A DNA stretch of 64,000 nt, taken from assembly GCA_965248975.1 (NCBI GenBank), contig CBDFKU010000016.1:186001-250000 (forward strand), written 5' to 3'. Each line of letters starts with the position of its first letter. The stretch's first letter is position 1. The notes under the pieces are model-generated. The model was not told the DNA's origin, did no database searches, and was given only the letters and a program-made list of their open reading frames with translations. Both the position numbers and the translations under genes were made by a program. This document shows positions 43,588 to 52,053 of the stretch, piece after piece. Source of the DNA: CBDFKU01 sp965248975 (GTDB lineage Bacteria > Chloroflexota > Dehalococcoidia > Lucifugimonadales > JAGWBF01).

Positions 43588-44727
43588 CTAGCCTCCGTTT
43601 AACCTCTCCACGTCGAAGCCGTAGAGCCTTGCCGCGTTGCCTCCGACGATCTTGGCGCGCTCATCCCCCGGGACGCCGGCGAGGATCATGTCCAGGACCT
43701 CCCGGGACCTGGGGAAGGTGGACTCGGAGTGGGGGTAGTCCGAGCCCCACATCATGCCGTCGACGCCGATGACGTCTCGCAGTCTGATCCCCACGGTGTC
43801 TTCCTGGAAGCTGAGGTAAACGTTGCTGCGGAAGTAGTCGCTGGGAAGGGCCCCGCCCTCGAAGCGATACGAAGCCTCCTGCTGGCGCTCGACGTAGGTG
43901 TAGTCCATTGCGCTCAGGAAGTGGGCCGCCCAGGCCAGCTCGAACTCTACCACCGCGACCTTCAGCCTCGAGTAGCGCTCGAACACCCCCGAGAAGATCA
44001 TGTCGCACAGCGACGTGGCCGGCCAGTAAACTTTGTTGGCCCTGCCGCTGGCGTCTCTGATGGATGAAGGGCCCGCGCCCCGGCTCCTCCCCTCGCAGGT
44101 GGTGCCGGTGTGCAGGCTCAGCGGCATGCCCAGGTCCTGGGCCGCCGCCCACAGGGGCTCGTACTCCGGGCCGTCGTAGCGCCGGGATTCGGGCGGGTAC
44201 TCGGTTATCATCGCCCCGGCCAGCCCCTTCTTGGCGGCCCGCTCCAGCTCGGCCACCCCGTCGCCGACGTCGTCGACGTTCACCATGGCGATGCCCTTGA
44301 GGTGGTCGGGATGGGTCGCGCAGAACTCCGCGAGCCAGTCGTTATAGGTCCGGAAGATTGCCGACTGCAGCTCCGAGTCCACGACCTTGAAGAAGAACAG
44401 GCCCTGGGAGGGGTACAGCACCTCTCCCGCCACGCCGTCCAGGGCCATGTCCCGAATGTGCTGCTCCGGATCGTATCCGCCGGCGAGGACATCCTCGAAC
44501 CGGCCTTCGTGGGAGATCTTTTCCGGCGCCTCGAACCGGGTCCCCGCACCCGAGATGAGGCCGATGCCGGCCAGGAACTGGTCTCCCTCGACGAACAGGT
44601 GGTCCACGCCGCCCACCCGCTTCATGTAAGGAGCCCTGTCCCTGAACGTGGCCTCGATCCTATCGGTCCACAGATCGGGAGGCTCGAAGACGTGGGAGTC
44701 CGAAGATACTACCAGCTCCTCGGTCAT
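43588..44727 (-). CDS. Amidohydrolase_2 (PF04909) family protein
   Basis: 379 residues. LVVSSDSHVFEPPDLWTDRI has the DxH motif and is nearly the same as the N-terminus of the gene at 21576. GIAMVNVDDVGDGVAELERA, PLSLHTGTTCEGRSRG, AVVEFELAWAAHFLSAMDYT and MWGSDYPHSESTFPRSREVL repeat the paralogue's landmarks. The metal-dependent TIM-barrel fold supports a hydrolase or decarboxylase role on an unknown substrate. The gene is separated from the GIY-YIG cassette by about 55 bases. Confidence 0.88.
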   Translation of the reverse strand: MTEELVVSSDSHVFEPPDLWTDRIEATFRDRAPYMKRVGGVDHLFVEGDQFLAGIGLISGAGTRFEAPEKISHEGRFEDVLAGGYDPEQHIRDMALDGVAGEVLYPSQGLFFFKVVDSELQSAIFRTYNDWLAEFCATHPDHLKGIAMVNVDDVGDGVAELERAAKKGLAGAMITEYPPESRRYDGPEYEPLWAAAQDLGMPLSLHTGTTCEGRSRGAGPSSIRDASGRANKVYWPATSLCDMIFSGVFERYSRLKVAVVEFELAWAAHFLSAMDYTYVERQQEASYRFEGGALPSDYFRSNVYLSFQEDTVGIRLRDVIGVDGMMWGSDYPHSESTFPRSREVLDMILAGVPGDERAKIVGGNAARLYGFDVERLNGG

Positions 44728-44893
44728 GGCTACCCTCGGTCGATAGAGTCCCCTGGGCGGGCCGCCCGGTGCCTCCTTATTTTACCCTATATCAGCCCAG
44801 AGAACTCGGGAGGGGCCAGGGTCCCCGATGCCATGTGATACAATGTTCCCGCGGCCAAGCGGAAACGGTCCCTCCAGAGGAGGCGCCATCGAG

Positions 44894-45697
44894 ATGGCCA
44901 CTAGAGCAGATCCGTGGACCGAAGAACGAGTGGAGGTGGCGGGCGCCGGGCTCCAGCTGGTGAAGGGCGGTACGGGAGAGCCCCTGCTCATCCTTCACGG
45001 CGAGATGGGGCATCCGGGCTGGCTGCGTTACCACCAGGCCCTGTCCCAGGACAACACTCTCCACATCCCCTCCCATCCCGGCTTCGGCGGGTCGGACCGG
45101 CTGGACTGGATCATGAACATGCGGGACCTGGCGGGCTGGTACCTCCGGGCCCTGGACGAGCTGGCGCTATCTCCCGTGAACGTCGTCGGTCTCTCCCTGG
45201 GGGGCTGGCTGGCTGCCGAGATGGCTACAATGTGCCCGCACCAGTTCAAGAAACTGGTCCTTGTCGGAGCACCGGGCATCCGTCCACCCGTCGGTGAGAT
45301 CTTCGACATGTTCCTGGTGGTTGGGAAGGACTACATCACCTCCGGCTTCCTCGATCCGGCCGGCACCGAAGAGCTCGCCACCCTCTGTCCCGATGAGCCC
45401 ACCCCGGAGCAGAAGGAGGCCTGGGAGGTGGCCCGCGAGGAGGCCTGCCGCCTGAGCTGGCGGCCCTACATGCACTATCCCGCACTGCCGTACCTGCTTG
45501 GCAGGCTAAAGGGGCTCCCCACCCTGATAGTCTGGGGAAAGCAGGACCCTATCGTCCCGGTGAGCGCCGCCCAAGTCTACCATGAGTCAATCCCAGGTTC
45601 CCGCCTGGAGGTACTGGACGGCTGCGGCCATCATCCGGAGATAGAGAAGACGGACAGGTTCGTCGGCCTGGTCCGGGAGTTCCTGGCCGGCTCTTAG
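44894..45697 (+). CDS. Alpha/beta hydrolase
   Basis: 267 residues from the ATG at 44894, eleven bases after GAGGAGG; an ATG at 44828 is less likely. All catalytic landmarks are present: LLILHGEMGHPGW (oxyanion), PSHPGFGGSDR, the elbow NVVGLSLGGWLAAEMA with the nucleophile Ser, LIVWGKQDPIVPVS with the Asp, and LDGCGHHPEIEKTD with the His. It contrasts with the inactive-looking homologue at 18720. Likely an esterase or C-C hydrolase; it stands next to the LLM monooxygenase on the same strand. Confidence 0.88.
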   Translation: MATRADPWTEERVEVAGAGLQLVKGGTGEPLLILHGEMGHPGWLRYHQALSQDNTLHIPSHPGFGGSDRLDWIMNMRDLAGWYLRALDELALSPVNVVGLSLGGWLAAEMATMCPHQFKKLVLVGAPGIRPPVGEIFDMFLVVGKDYITSGFLDPAGTEELATLCPDEPTPEQKEAWEVAREEACRLSWRPYMHYPALPYLLGRLKGLPTLIVWGKQDPIVPVSAAQVYHESIPGSRLEVLDGCGHHPEIEKTDRFVGLVREFLAGS

Positions 45698-45915
45698 GTC
45701 ACAGTGAGGGCCAGGCTAGGGGGCGATCGAAAACAGCAGACTGGATGGAAAAGCGCCGACGCCTCCAGCTTCGTCAACGGCACACTCTGGTGGTCGATGG
45801 AGGACTAACCGGCGGCCTGATGTGGTCGGACAGCCGGAAAGGCTCAAGCAGGCGACTGAGGCCATGGGCCGGGGCTCCTAACGGGTCATTCTCAGACATC
45901 CCGGGAGGAACAGCT

Positions 45916-47199
45916 ATGTTCATCGGATATTTCACCGAGCGGCCCTACCAGGACCCCGAGTCGGGATACTTCGGGGCGACCGGCAAGCCCATCATGGACC
46001 TCACGGTGAGCAACGAAATCTATGATGCCAAGCTGGGTGCGGAGCTATACAACCGTTACCTGGACGAGAAGGTCTATGCCGAAGAGATGGGCTTCGACGG
46101 GTTGATGCTCAACGAGCACCACGGCACCCCCTTCTGCATGGGCGGCGCAATGAACGTGGAGGCGTCAATTCTGGCGAGGGTCACCCACAGAGCCAAGATC
46201 GTTCTCCTGGGCAACATCCTGCCCATATGGGACGATCCCCTGTGGCTGGTAGAGCAGCTGGCGATGATCGACATGATCTCCCGGGGTCGTCTGGTTTCCG
46301 GCTGGGTCCGGGGCACCGGCCGAGAGAGCGTAGCCCACAACGCGCCTCCGCCCTACAACTGGGAGCGGTTCCAGGAGGCCCACGAGTTCATCGTTAAGGC
46401 TTGGACCACACCAGGCCCCTTCCGCTGGGAAGGGAAGCACTTCCATTACCGCCACGTCAATCCCTGGGTCAAGCCCTACCAGAAGCCACATCCGCCCATT
46501 TGGCTGCCCGGGGTGGTAAGCCGGGACTCCCTTATGTGGGCCGCCAAGAACCGGATCCCTTACATAATGCTGGCCACCGAGATGGAGCCCACCAGGCAGG
46601 CCTTCCAGCTCTACCATGAAACCGCCGCCGAGCTGGGCTACAAGTCCGGGCCCCAGAACATTGGGTACCTGTGGAAGGTCCACGTGGACGAGACCGAGGA
46701 GCTGGCCGAGCAGACCGGTCGGAAGTACGTCCAGGGACCCAGCAATCCCTTCCTGGCCGGCAACGAGGGCACCGTGAATCCGGCCCTGCTATCCCTGCCC
46801 GGGCTCACCTCACGCACCAGGGTGTTGCCCACCCGCAATGTGGCGACCGGGGCCCGAGGGGGCCTGATCAACGCGCTGAGCCGGCCCTACGAGAAACAGG
46901 TAGACGACTACACCATCATCTCTGGCACGCCTAAGACCGTGCTGCCCAAGATCCGCCACGTCCTGGAGTACATCCGGCCCGGCAGCATCTTCTTCTGGGA
47001 CGGCGACGGTGCAATGAACCACGATGACGCGATGCGCAGCCTCAGGCTCATGGGCGAGGAGGTCATCCCAGCCGTTCGGGAGATGGGCAAGGAGCTGGAG
47101 CTGTTCAGCCCCTTCGAGGTCGACCCTGCTACCGGCGAGCCCGTCGAGGCAGTTCCAGCGGAGGGTATGCCAGACAAAGGCGGCTCCGCATCCGGTTAG
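45916..47199 (+). CDS. LLM-class flavin-dependent monooxygenase
   Basis: 427 residues from the ATG at 45916 (GGGAGGA upstream). The luciferase-like TIM barrel (PF00296) is shown by FIGYFTERPYQDPES, EEMGFDGLMLNEHHGTPFCM, VLLGNILPIWDDPLWLVEQL and SRGRLVSGWVRGTGRESVAH. HPPIWLPGVVSRDSLMWAA is the later barrel strand. It is longer than most members because of an insertion before RTRVLPTRNVATGARGG. These two-component enzymes use FMNH2 and O2 to oxidise sulfonates, alkanes, cyclic ketones and others. It is followed by a small monooxygenase-like gene and a flavin halogenase-like gene. Confidence 0.88.
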   Translation: MFIGYFTERPYQDPESGYFGATGKPIMDLTVSNEIYDAKLGAELYNRYLDEKVYAEEMGFDGLMLNEHHGTPFCMGGAMNVEASILARVTHRAKIVLLGNILPIWDDPLWLVEQLAMIDMISRGRLVSGWVRGTGRESVAHNAPPPYNWERFQEAHEFIVKAWTTPGPFRWEGKHFHYRHVNPWVKPYQKPHPPIWLPGVVSRDSLMWAAKNRIPYIMLATEMEPTRQAFQLYHETAAELGYKSGPQNIGYLWKVHVDETEELAEQTGRKYVQGPSNPFLAGNEGTVNPALLSLPGLTSRTRVLPTRNVATGARGGLINALSRPYEKQVDDYTIISGTPKTVLPKIRHVLEYIRPGSIFFWDGDGAMNHDDAMRSLRLMGEEVIPAVREMGKELELFSPFEVDPATGEPVEAVPAEGMPDKGGSASG

Positions 47200-47248
47200 G
47201 CTCCCATGGCATGTGCCCGACCATTCTTACTTAGGAGTGAGGTCTGCG

Positions 47249-47667
47249 TTGCCCGAGTCGAAATGGAGTTCCTTCATAAGCGTCAGCCCCGAAGGGGAGT
47301 ACTTGGCCATGGCCGTATACCTTCATCTCGATGTCTCGTGGCTTTCCCTCAAGCCCCTTTGGCTGATACCCAGGTTTATGGGTTACACCCGATCCATTCA
47401 GAGGCAACTGAGCGGAGCCAGGGGCCTAGTGGGATACTCTCTCCGCGGCGAGCTGCTCCGGCCAAGATTCTGGACTCTGTCAGTATGGGAAGATGAGGAC
47501 ACCCTCATGGAGTTCGCCCGCAGGGCTCCTCACGGCGAGTGATGGATGACCTGAGGCCTCACATGGCCGAGACAAAGTTTGTCAGGTGGAGACTGGCTGG
47601 CTCGGCCATCCCTCCTCCCTGGGCAGAGGCCCTCGGCCGTCTGGGAGTCTATGGCCCTCGAAAATGA
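47249..47667 (+). CDS. Small DUF3291/antibiotic-monooxygenase-like protein, frameshifted
   Basis: From a TTG at 47249 (AGGAG upstream) the frame gives AMAVYLHLDVSWLSLKPLWL, LVGYSLRGELLRPRFWTLSV and WEDEDTLMEFARRAPHGE to a TGA at 47542. Another frame continues with MDDLRPHMAETKFVRWRLAG and PPPWAEALGRLGVYGPRK to a TGA at 47667, which is the normal C-terminus of such ABM-fold proteins. One base added between 47539 and 47540 joins them into about 139 residues. The repaired stop overlaps the next ATG (ATGA), so it was co-translated with the halogenase-like gene. ABM-fold proteins are small cofactor-free monooxygenases or heme-binding proteins; the role here is unknown. Confidence 0.65.
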
Positions 47668-49322
47668 GCCGGGCCAGGACGGAGGATGATACCGTCGACG
47701 TCGTGGTGATCGGCGGCGGCCCAGCCGGCAGCACCGCCGCCACGATGCTGGCCCGCAACGGCTGGAATGTCCTCCTCCTTGAGAGGGCCCGCTTTCCCAG
47801 AGACCACATCGGCGAGTCCCTGCTGCCCGCCAGCGTCCCCATCCTGGAAGAGCTGGGCGTGCTGCCCGCCGTCGAGAAGGCCGGGTTCCTTCCTAAGTGG
47901 GGCGCCACCATGGTCTGGGGCGTGGACCCGGCTCCTTGGAGCTGGTATTTCCGGGAAACAAACCCGAGCTATCCCCACTCTTACCAGGTCTGGCGGCCGG
48001 AGTTCGACCGGATACTGCTGGAGAACAGCCGCGCCGCCGGGGTCGACGTCCGGGAAGGCTACCACGTCTCTCAAGTCATCTTCCAGGAGGATGCGGCCGT
48101 AGGCGTTCGTTTCTCCGCCGAAGATTCCGGCAAAGGCACGGCACGGGCCCGTTTCGTGGTGGACGCAAGCGGACAGAGCGCCTTGCTTGGGCGTGCCCTG
48201 GGGTCGCGTCGCTGGGACTCATATTTTCGGAACCTGGCCGTTTACGCCTATTTCGCCGGGGCACGGCGTTTGCCTCCGCCCGACGAGACCAACATTTTCA
48301 TCGAGTCCTACTCCGAGGGGTGGTTCTGGAACATCCCGCTGCACACCGGGCTGTCCAGCGTGGGTGCGGTGGTAGACGGCCGCTCGGGCCAAGACGGGCT
48401 TCGAAGCCATGGCGCCGACGCATTCCTGGCCCGGCAGATCGCCCAGGCGCCCAACGTCGCTGAGATGCTGCAGGGCGCCGACCTGGTTTCGGGCCCCTTC
48501 GTCGCCAGGGACTGGTCCTACATCTGTGACCGGCTGGCAGGCGACGGTTACGTCATGGCCGGCGACGCGGGTTGCTTCGTGGATCCCCTCTTCTCTTCCG
48601 GCGTCCACCTGGCCCTCATGTCGGGTGTGCTGGCGGCAGCCTACGTGACCACCGCCCTGAAGGATCCCGGCATGCGAGAGCCTGCCCGAAAGGTGTACGA
48701 GGAGCTTTATCTCAAGGAGTATAACCAGTTCCGGGAGATGGCCAGGCTGTTTTACTCCAGCAACCGTACGGCCGGCTCTTACTTCTGGGAAGCGAGACGC
48801 CTGCTGGGAGAAGAGGGCCACACTTCTCCACGACACTCGTTCATACGCGCGGTGGCGGGCCAGTCGCCCCTCGGCTACGAGCGCGCCGTGATGGCCCGGG
48901 GCGAGCCGCCCACTGCTTTCCTCTCGGGCGTTCGGGAGGCGGAAGTGGAGTACGCCGCTCGGCGTGCGAAGCTGGCCGCATTGCGCGCAGCCGGTGGCGA
49001 CCCCTTTGTCTCACCTCATCACGCTGTGCCGCGACTGGCCGAGGGCGTCGGAGTGGAGCGGAAGCCGGTAATCGGGGAAGGCGAGTTCGTTTGGGGTCAC
49101 GTCCTCATCACGCCCTGGCAGCCCGAGGGGACCCCGTGCAGCGGTCTGGTGGCCGGGCTGGTATCGCTGATTGACGGGCGGACCTCGGTGAGCGAGCTTC
49201 TGGAGAAGCTACACGGGGGAATCGGCGAAGATCAGGCCGGTCGAATGGCCTGGGACACCATCGCAACGCTGGAGATACTCTACCTGGACGGTGCTATAGC
49301 CGAGCTGCGAGGTCCACGGTAA
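47664..49322 (+). CDS. Flavin-dependent halogenase-like oxidoreductase
   Basis: 552 residues from the ATG at 47664. The N-terminal VDVVVIGGGPAGSTAATMLA (FAD loop) is followed by PRDHIGESLLPASVPILEEL and FLPKWGATMVWG. The Lys here matches the catalytic Lys of tryptophan and phenol halogenases, and the GWFWNIPLHTG stretch is the halogenase W-x-W-x-I-P motif. GYVMAGDAGCFVDPLFSSGV is the usual flavin end. A C-terminal domain of about 80 residues (LVSLIDGRTSVSELLEKLHG) resembles PqqD-like winged helices. Halogenation, rather than epoxidation or reduction, is suggested by the motifs but not proven. Confidence 0.82.
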   Translation: MSRARTEDDTVDVVVIGGGPAGSTAATMLARNGWNVLLLERARFPRDHIGESLLPASVPILEELGVLPAVEKAGFLPKWGATMVWGVDPAPWSWYFRETNPSYPHSYQVWRPEFDRILLENSRAAGVDVREGYHVSQVIFQEDAAVGVRFSAEDSGKGTARARFVVDASGQSALLGRALGSRRWDSYFRNLAVYAYFAGARRLPPPDETNIFIESYSEGWFWNIPLHTGLSSVGAVVDGRSGQDGLRSHGADAFLARQIAQAPNVAEMLQGADLVSGPFVARDWSYICDRLAGDGYVMAGDAGCFVDPLFSSGVHLALMSGVLAAAYVTTALKDPGMREPARKVYEELYLKEYNQFREMARLFYSSNRTAGSYFWEARRLLGEEGHTSPRHSFIRAVAGQSPLGYERAVMARGEPPTAFLSGVREAEVEYAARRAKLAALRAAGGDPFVSPHHAVPRLAEGVGVERKPVIGEGEFVWGHVLITPWQPEGTPCSGLVAGLVSLIDGRTSVSELLEKLHGGIGEDQAGRMAWDTIATLEILYLDGAIAELRGPR

Positions 49323-49436
49323 CTCCACTGCTAAGGGTGTACCCCCTCAGTGGAGCGTGGGTAATCACTCTTCTTCGGGGAGTGGCGCTTTGGTAACCTC
49401 TTATCTAGGGGGTGAGGCAGATAGCTGAGGGAGGGC

Positions 49437-49709
49437 ATGATGACCAGCACGAGTCTGATAGATTCCAGGAACCTGATACCCGAGCATCAAGCGGTTCTGA
49501 GGCAATATGCCAGGAGAGCCGTGCTTCATGATGAGGCCCTCGCCGATGGCGAAGAGGCCGACAAGGACCATCGTATGAAGGAGTTCCTGGCTATGGGCGC
49601 TGCCCTCAAGCTGACCGAGCGGGAAATGATGGACCTGGTTTTCGGAGGTCTCCTTACGGTAAAACGGGGATGTGACTGCCCAACCTGCCGGTCCCGCCCC
49701 CGCGTGTAG
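49437..49709 (+). CDS. Small hypothetical protein with Cys-rich C-terminus
   Basis: 90 residues; ATG preceded by GGGAGGGC. Helical composition (EHQAVLRQYARRAVLHDEAL), ending in VKRGCDCPTCRSRPRV, whose three Cys could help bind a metal. I do not recognise it. It lies 23 bases before the SthA-like gene and may be co-transcribed with it. Confidence 0.55.
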   Translation: MMTSTSLIDSRNLIPEHQAVLRQYARRAVLHDEALADGEEADKDHRMKEFLAMGAALKLTEREMMDLVFGGLLTVKRGCDCPTCRSRPRV

Positions 49710-49732
49710 CGGCGGAGCTTGTGGGCTTGGAC

Positions 49733-51157
49733 ATGAGCGACTCGTACGACTTCGACCTGCTGTGCATCGGGAGCGGCCCTGCGGGCCAGAGGGCTGCTGT
49801 ACAGGCGGCCAAGCTCGGTAAACGTGCTGCCGTCATAGAGAAGCGACGAACTTTGGGAGGCGTCTGTCTGGACACCGGGACGATACCCAGCAAAACCCTC
49901 CGTGAGGCCATGATCAGCTTCTCCCGGGCCCATACCGACGGATGCACCTGCAGCGGCGGCCGCCCCACCGCCGGCCATTTGCTGGCCAGGGTGGGGACAG
50001 TAGTTGGGCGAGAGGTAGAGGTCGTCGAGGACCAGCTGCGCCGCAACAACGTCGTGACAATTCACGGCCAGGCCAAGTTCTACGATCCCCACACCGTCAC
50101 CGTCCTCGGAGACGACGGATTGCATACGGTGACCGCGGCCAGCATTCTGATCGCCGTTGGGACACGGCCAGCTCCGCCTCCCAGTATTCGTACGGAAGAG
50201 CACCTGGTCATCACCAGCGACCAGGTGACGGAGCTGACGCGCCTGCCTCGGACCATGGTTGTGGTCGGCGGGGGAGTCATTGGCATCGAGTACGCCTCGA
50301 TATTCTCTGTGCTGGGCATCGGGGTGACCGTGGTGGAGCAGAGGGAGCGGCCACTGGAGTTCCTTGACGGTGAGATACTGGACGAGCTGATCCACCAGAT
50401 GCGCAACCGTAACGTCACTTTTCACCTTGGAGAGGCTGTCGCGGAGATGAATGTCTCAGAAGGTGTGCCACAACAGGTGGTGATACTTCTGGAGTCCGGC
50501 AAACGCATCATATGCGACCTCGTGCTGTACGCGGTTGGGAGGATCAGCGAGACGGACCGGCTCAACTTGGGGGCAGCGGGCCTGGAAACTAATGCCCGGG
50601 GAAGGCTGGAGGTGGACTGGCAGTTCCGCACCGCAGTCGACCATATCTTCGCCGCGGGAGATGTGATCGGGTACCCCAGCCTGGCGGCCACCTCCAGCGA
50701 GCAGGGAAGGCTCGCGGCCTGCCACGCTTTCGGCGTCCCCACGGGTCTGATGGCGGGGCATTACCCGGTGGGCATCTATTCGGTCCCCGAGATATCCATG
50801 GTGGGGTCGTCAGAGCAAGAGTTGCGGGAGAGGAAGGTGCCCTACGAGTCCGGGGTCGCCCGCTACCGGGAGATCGCCAGGGGGCAGATCCTGGGCGATG
50901 ACAGCGGGTTCTTCAAGATGCTGTTCCACCGAGAAGACCGGCGGTTGCTGGGAGTGCACGCCATCGGCACCGGCGCCACCGAACTGATCCACATCGGGCA
51001 GGCGGTCCTGGGGCTGGGAGGCGGCCTGGACTATTTCCTGGAAACCACCTTCAACTATCCCACCCTCGCCGAGTGCTACAAGGTTGCCGCCCTGGACGCC
51101 CACAACAAGCTCTCCCTGAGCCAGCCTCCGCTGCCCCTGGAAAAGGTTTATGCCTAG
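49733..51157 (+). CDS. sthA: SthA-like pyridine nucleotide transhydrogenase
   Basis: 474 residues; ATG at 49733 chosen, with GTG 49721 and TTG 49727 also in frame. FDLLCIGSGPAGQRAAVQAA is the FAD loop. At the redox site, GGVCLDTGTIPSKTLREA has only one Cys where dihydrolipoamide dehydrogenases have CxxxxC. That, with IPSKTLREA, is characteristic of soluble NAD(P) transhydrogenase SthA. The NAD loop is MVVVGGGVIGIEYASIFSVL, and HAIGTGATELIHIGQAVLGL and NYPTLAECYKVAALDA form the dimer interface. It would exchange hydride between NADPH and NAD+. Confidence 0.85.
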   Translation: MSDSYDFDLLCIGSGPAGQRAAVQAAKLGKRAAVIEKRRTLGGVCLDTGTIPSKTLREAMISFSRAHTDGCTCSGGRPTAGHLLARVGTVVGREVEVVEDQLRRNNVVTIHGQAKFYDPHTVTVLGDDGLHTVTAASILIAVGTRPAPPPSIRTEEHLVITSDQVTELTRLPRTMVVVGGGVIGIEYASIFSVLGIGVTVVEQRERPLEFLDGEILDELIHQMRNRNVTFHLGEAVAEMNVSEGVPQQVVILLESGKRIICDLVLYAVGRISETDRLNLGAAGLETNARGRLEVDWQFRTAVDHIFAAGDVIGYPSLAATSSEQGRLAACHAFGVPTGLMAGHYPVGIYSVPEISMVGSSEQELRERKVPYESGVARYREIARGQILGDDSGFFKMLFHREDRRLLGVHAIGTGATELIHIGQAVLGLGGGLDYFLETTFNYPTLAECYKVAALDAHNKLSLSQPPLPLEKVYA

Positions 51158-51426
51158 GCCAGGTCAGTGAGAGCAGGCCAGACAACGTCGAGCCCGCACT
51201 AGTCCGCTTAGCGGCCCAGACGTCCACAGCTCCCCAGTATATTGATCCGAGCCTCGATTCCTGGGGCGAGGCTTTTCCAGATCTCAGACACATTCCCCGT
51301 GTCCCTCAAATCCTCGACCACGCTCCCGGGAACCAATCTCCGTCGTACTGCGTCGTAACAAGAGGAGCCTCGAGTAGGCGCCCGCTGTCACAAAAACCCG
51401 ACGGCGCATTATACTGGGAGGGTTCC

Positions 51427-51930
51427 ATGAAGCGATTAGTCTCTCTGTTGGTACTATCAACCGCACTGTTGCTGGCTGTCGCCTGTGGCGCCAGCGGAAC
51501 GCCCACGCCTACCTCCACCGGTCCGGGCACGAGCCCAACGGCCACCCCAACTCCACCACCACCTTCTCCCACACCGACGCCCCATGGCGACCCGGTCACC
51601 GGCACGCCGACGTCTGCCCCCACCCCTGGAATGCCCCGTACCCCCGTTCCCACCGCCACTCCAACCCCCTCGGCTTCGCCCATATCGACGCCGGATTCCG
51701 CCGTGGCGGAGGCTCGACAGGCCGTGGTGGATGCTATAGTGTCGCTTACCGCAGATCTTCCGCCCCATGACCACTTACGAACCGAGAACCCAACGAAGAA
51801 TGGATCGGAGTTCGACGTGAACAAGTACTTCTCAGCCTTGCCTCTCCTGACCATGGAAGAAGGACTTGAACTTGACTACGTGTATGAGTTCCCTGGGCTG
51901 CTGGGGGTTCCAATCATGATTCCTTCGTAG
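51427..51930 (+). CDS. Lipoprotein with Thr/Pro linker, probably truncated
   Basis: 167 residues. Signal RLVSLLVLSTALLLAVAC with lipobox AVAC, then about 75 residues of Thr/Pro repeats (TPTSTGPGTSPTATPTPPPP). A short globular end (LPPHDHLRTENPTKNGSEFD, VNKYFSALPLLTMEEGLELD) runs to a stop. The last residues (YEFPGLLGVPIMIPS) look abrupt, and an IS1182-family element begins about 120 bases on, so the 3' part may have been lost. Function unknown; surface exposed. Confidence 0.6.
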   Translation: MKRLVSLLVLSTALLLAVACGASGTPTPTSTGPGTSPTATPTPPPPSPTPTPHGDPVTGTPTSAPTPGMPRTPVPTATPTPSASPISTPDSAVAEARQAVVDAIVSLTADLPPHDHLRTENPTKNGSEFDVNKYFSALPLLTMEEGLELDYVYEFPGLLGVPIMIPS

Positions 51931-52053
51931 AAAGGCCTGTTAGAGATGGACCCTGGAGTGCGAGGGTGTCTGGCAGGGAGGCGCCACGGGCTGTCGGCTG
52001 CTGACCTCACCGCCCTTGGGGCTGCGCTCAGGACAAGCAGGATCCCGTGCAGT

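Noticed and set aside
49733..51157. Dihydrolipoamide dehydrogenase or mercuric reductase
   Set aside because: The redox-active CxxxxC pair is absent; the single Cys and the IPSKTLREA motif fit SthA instead.
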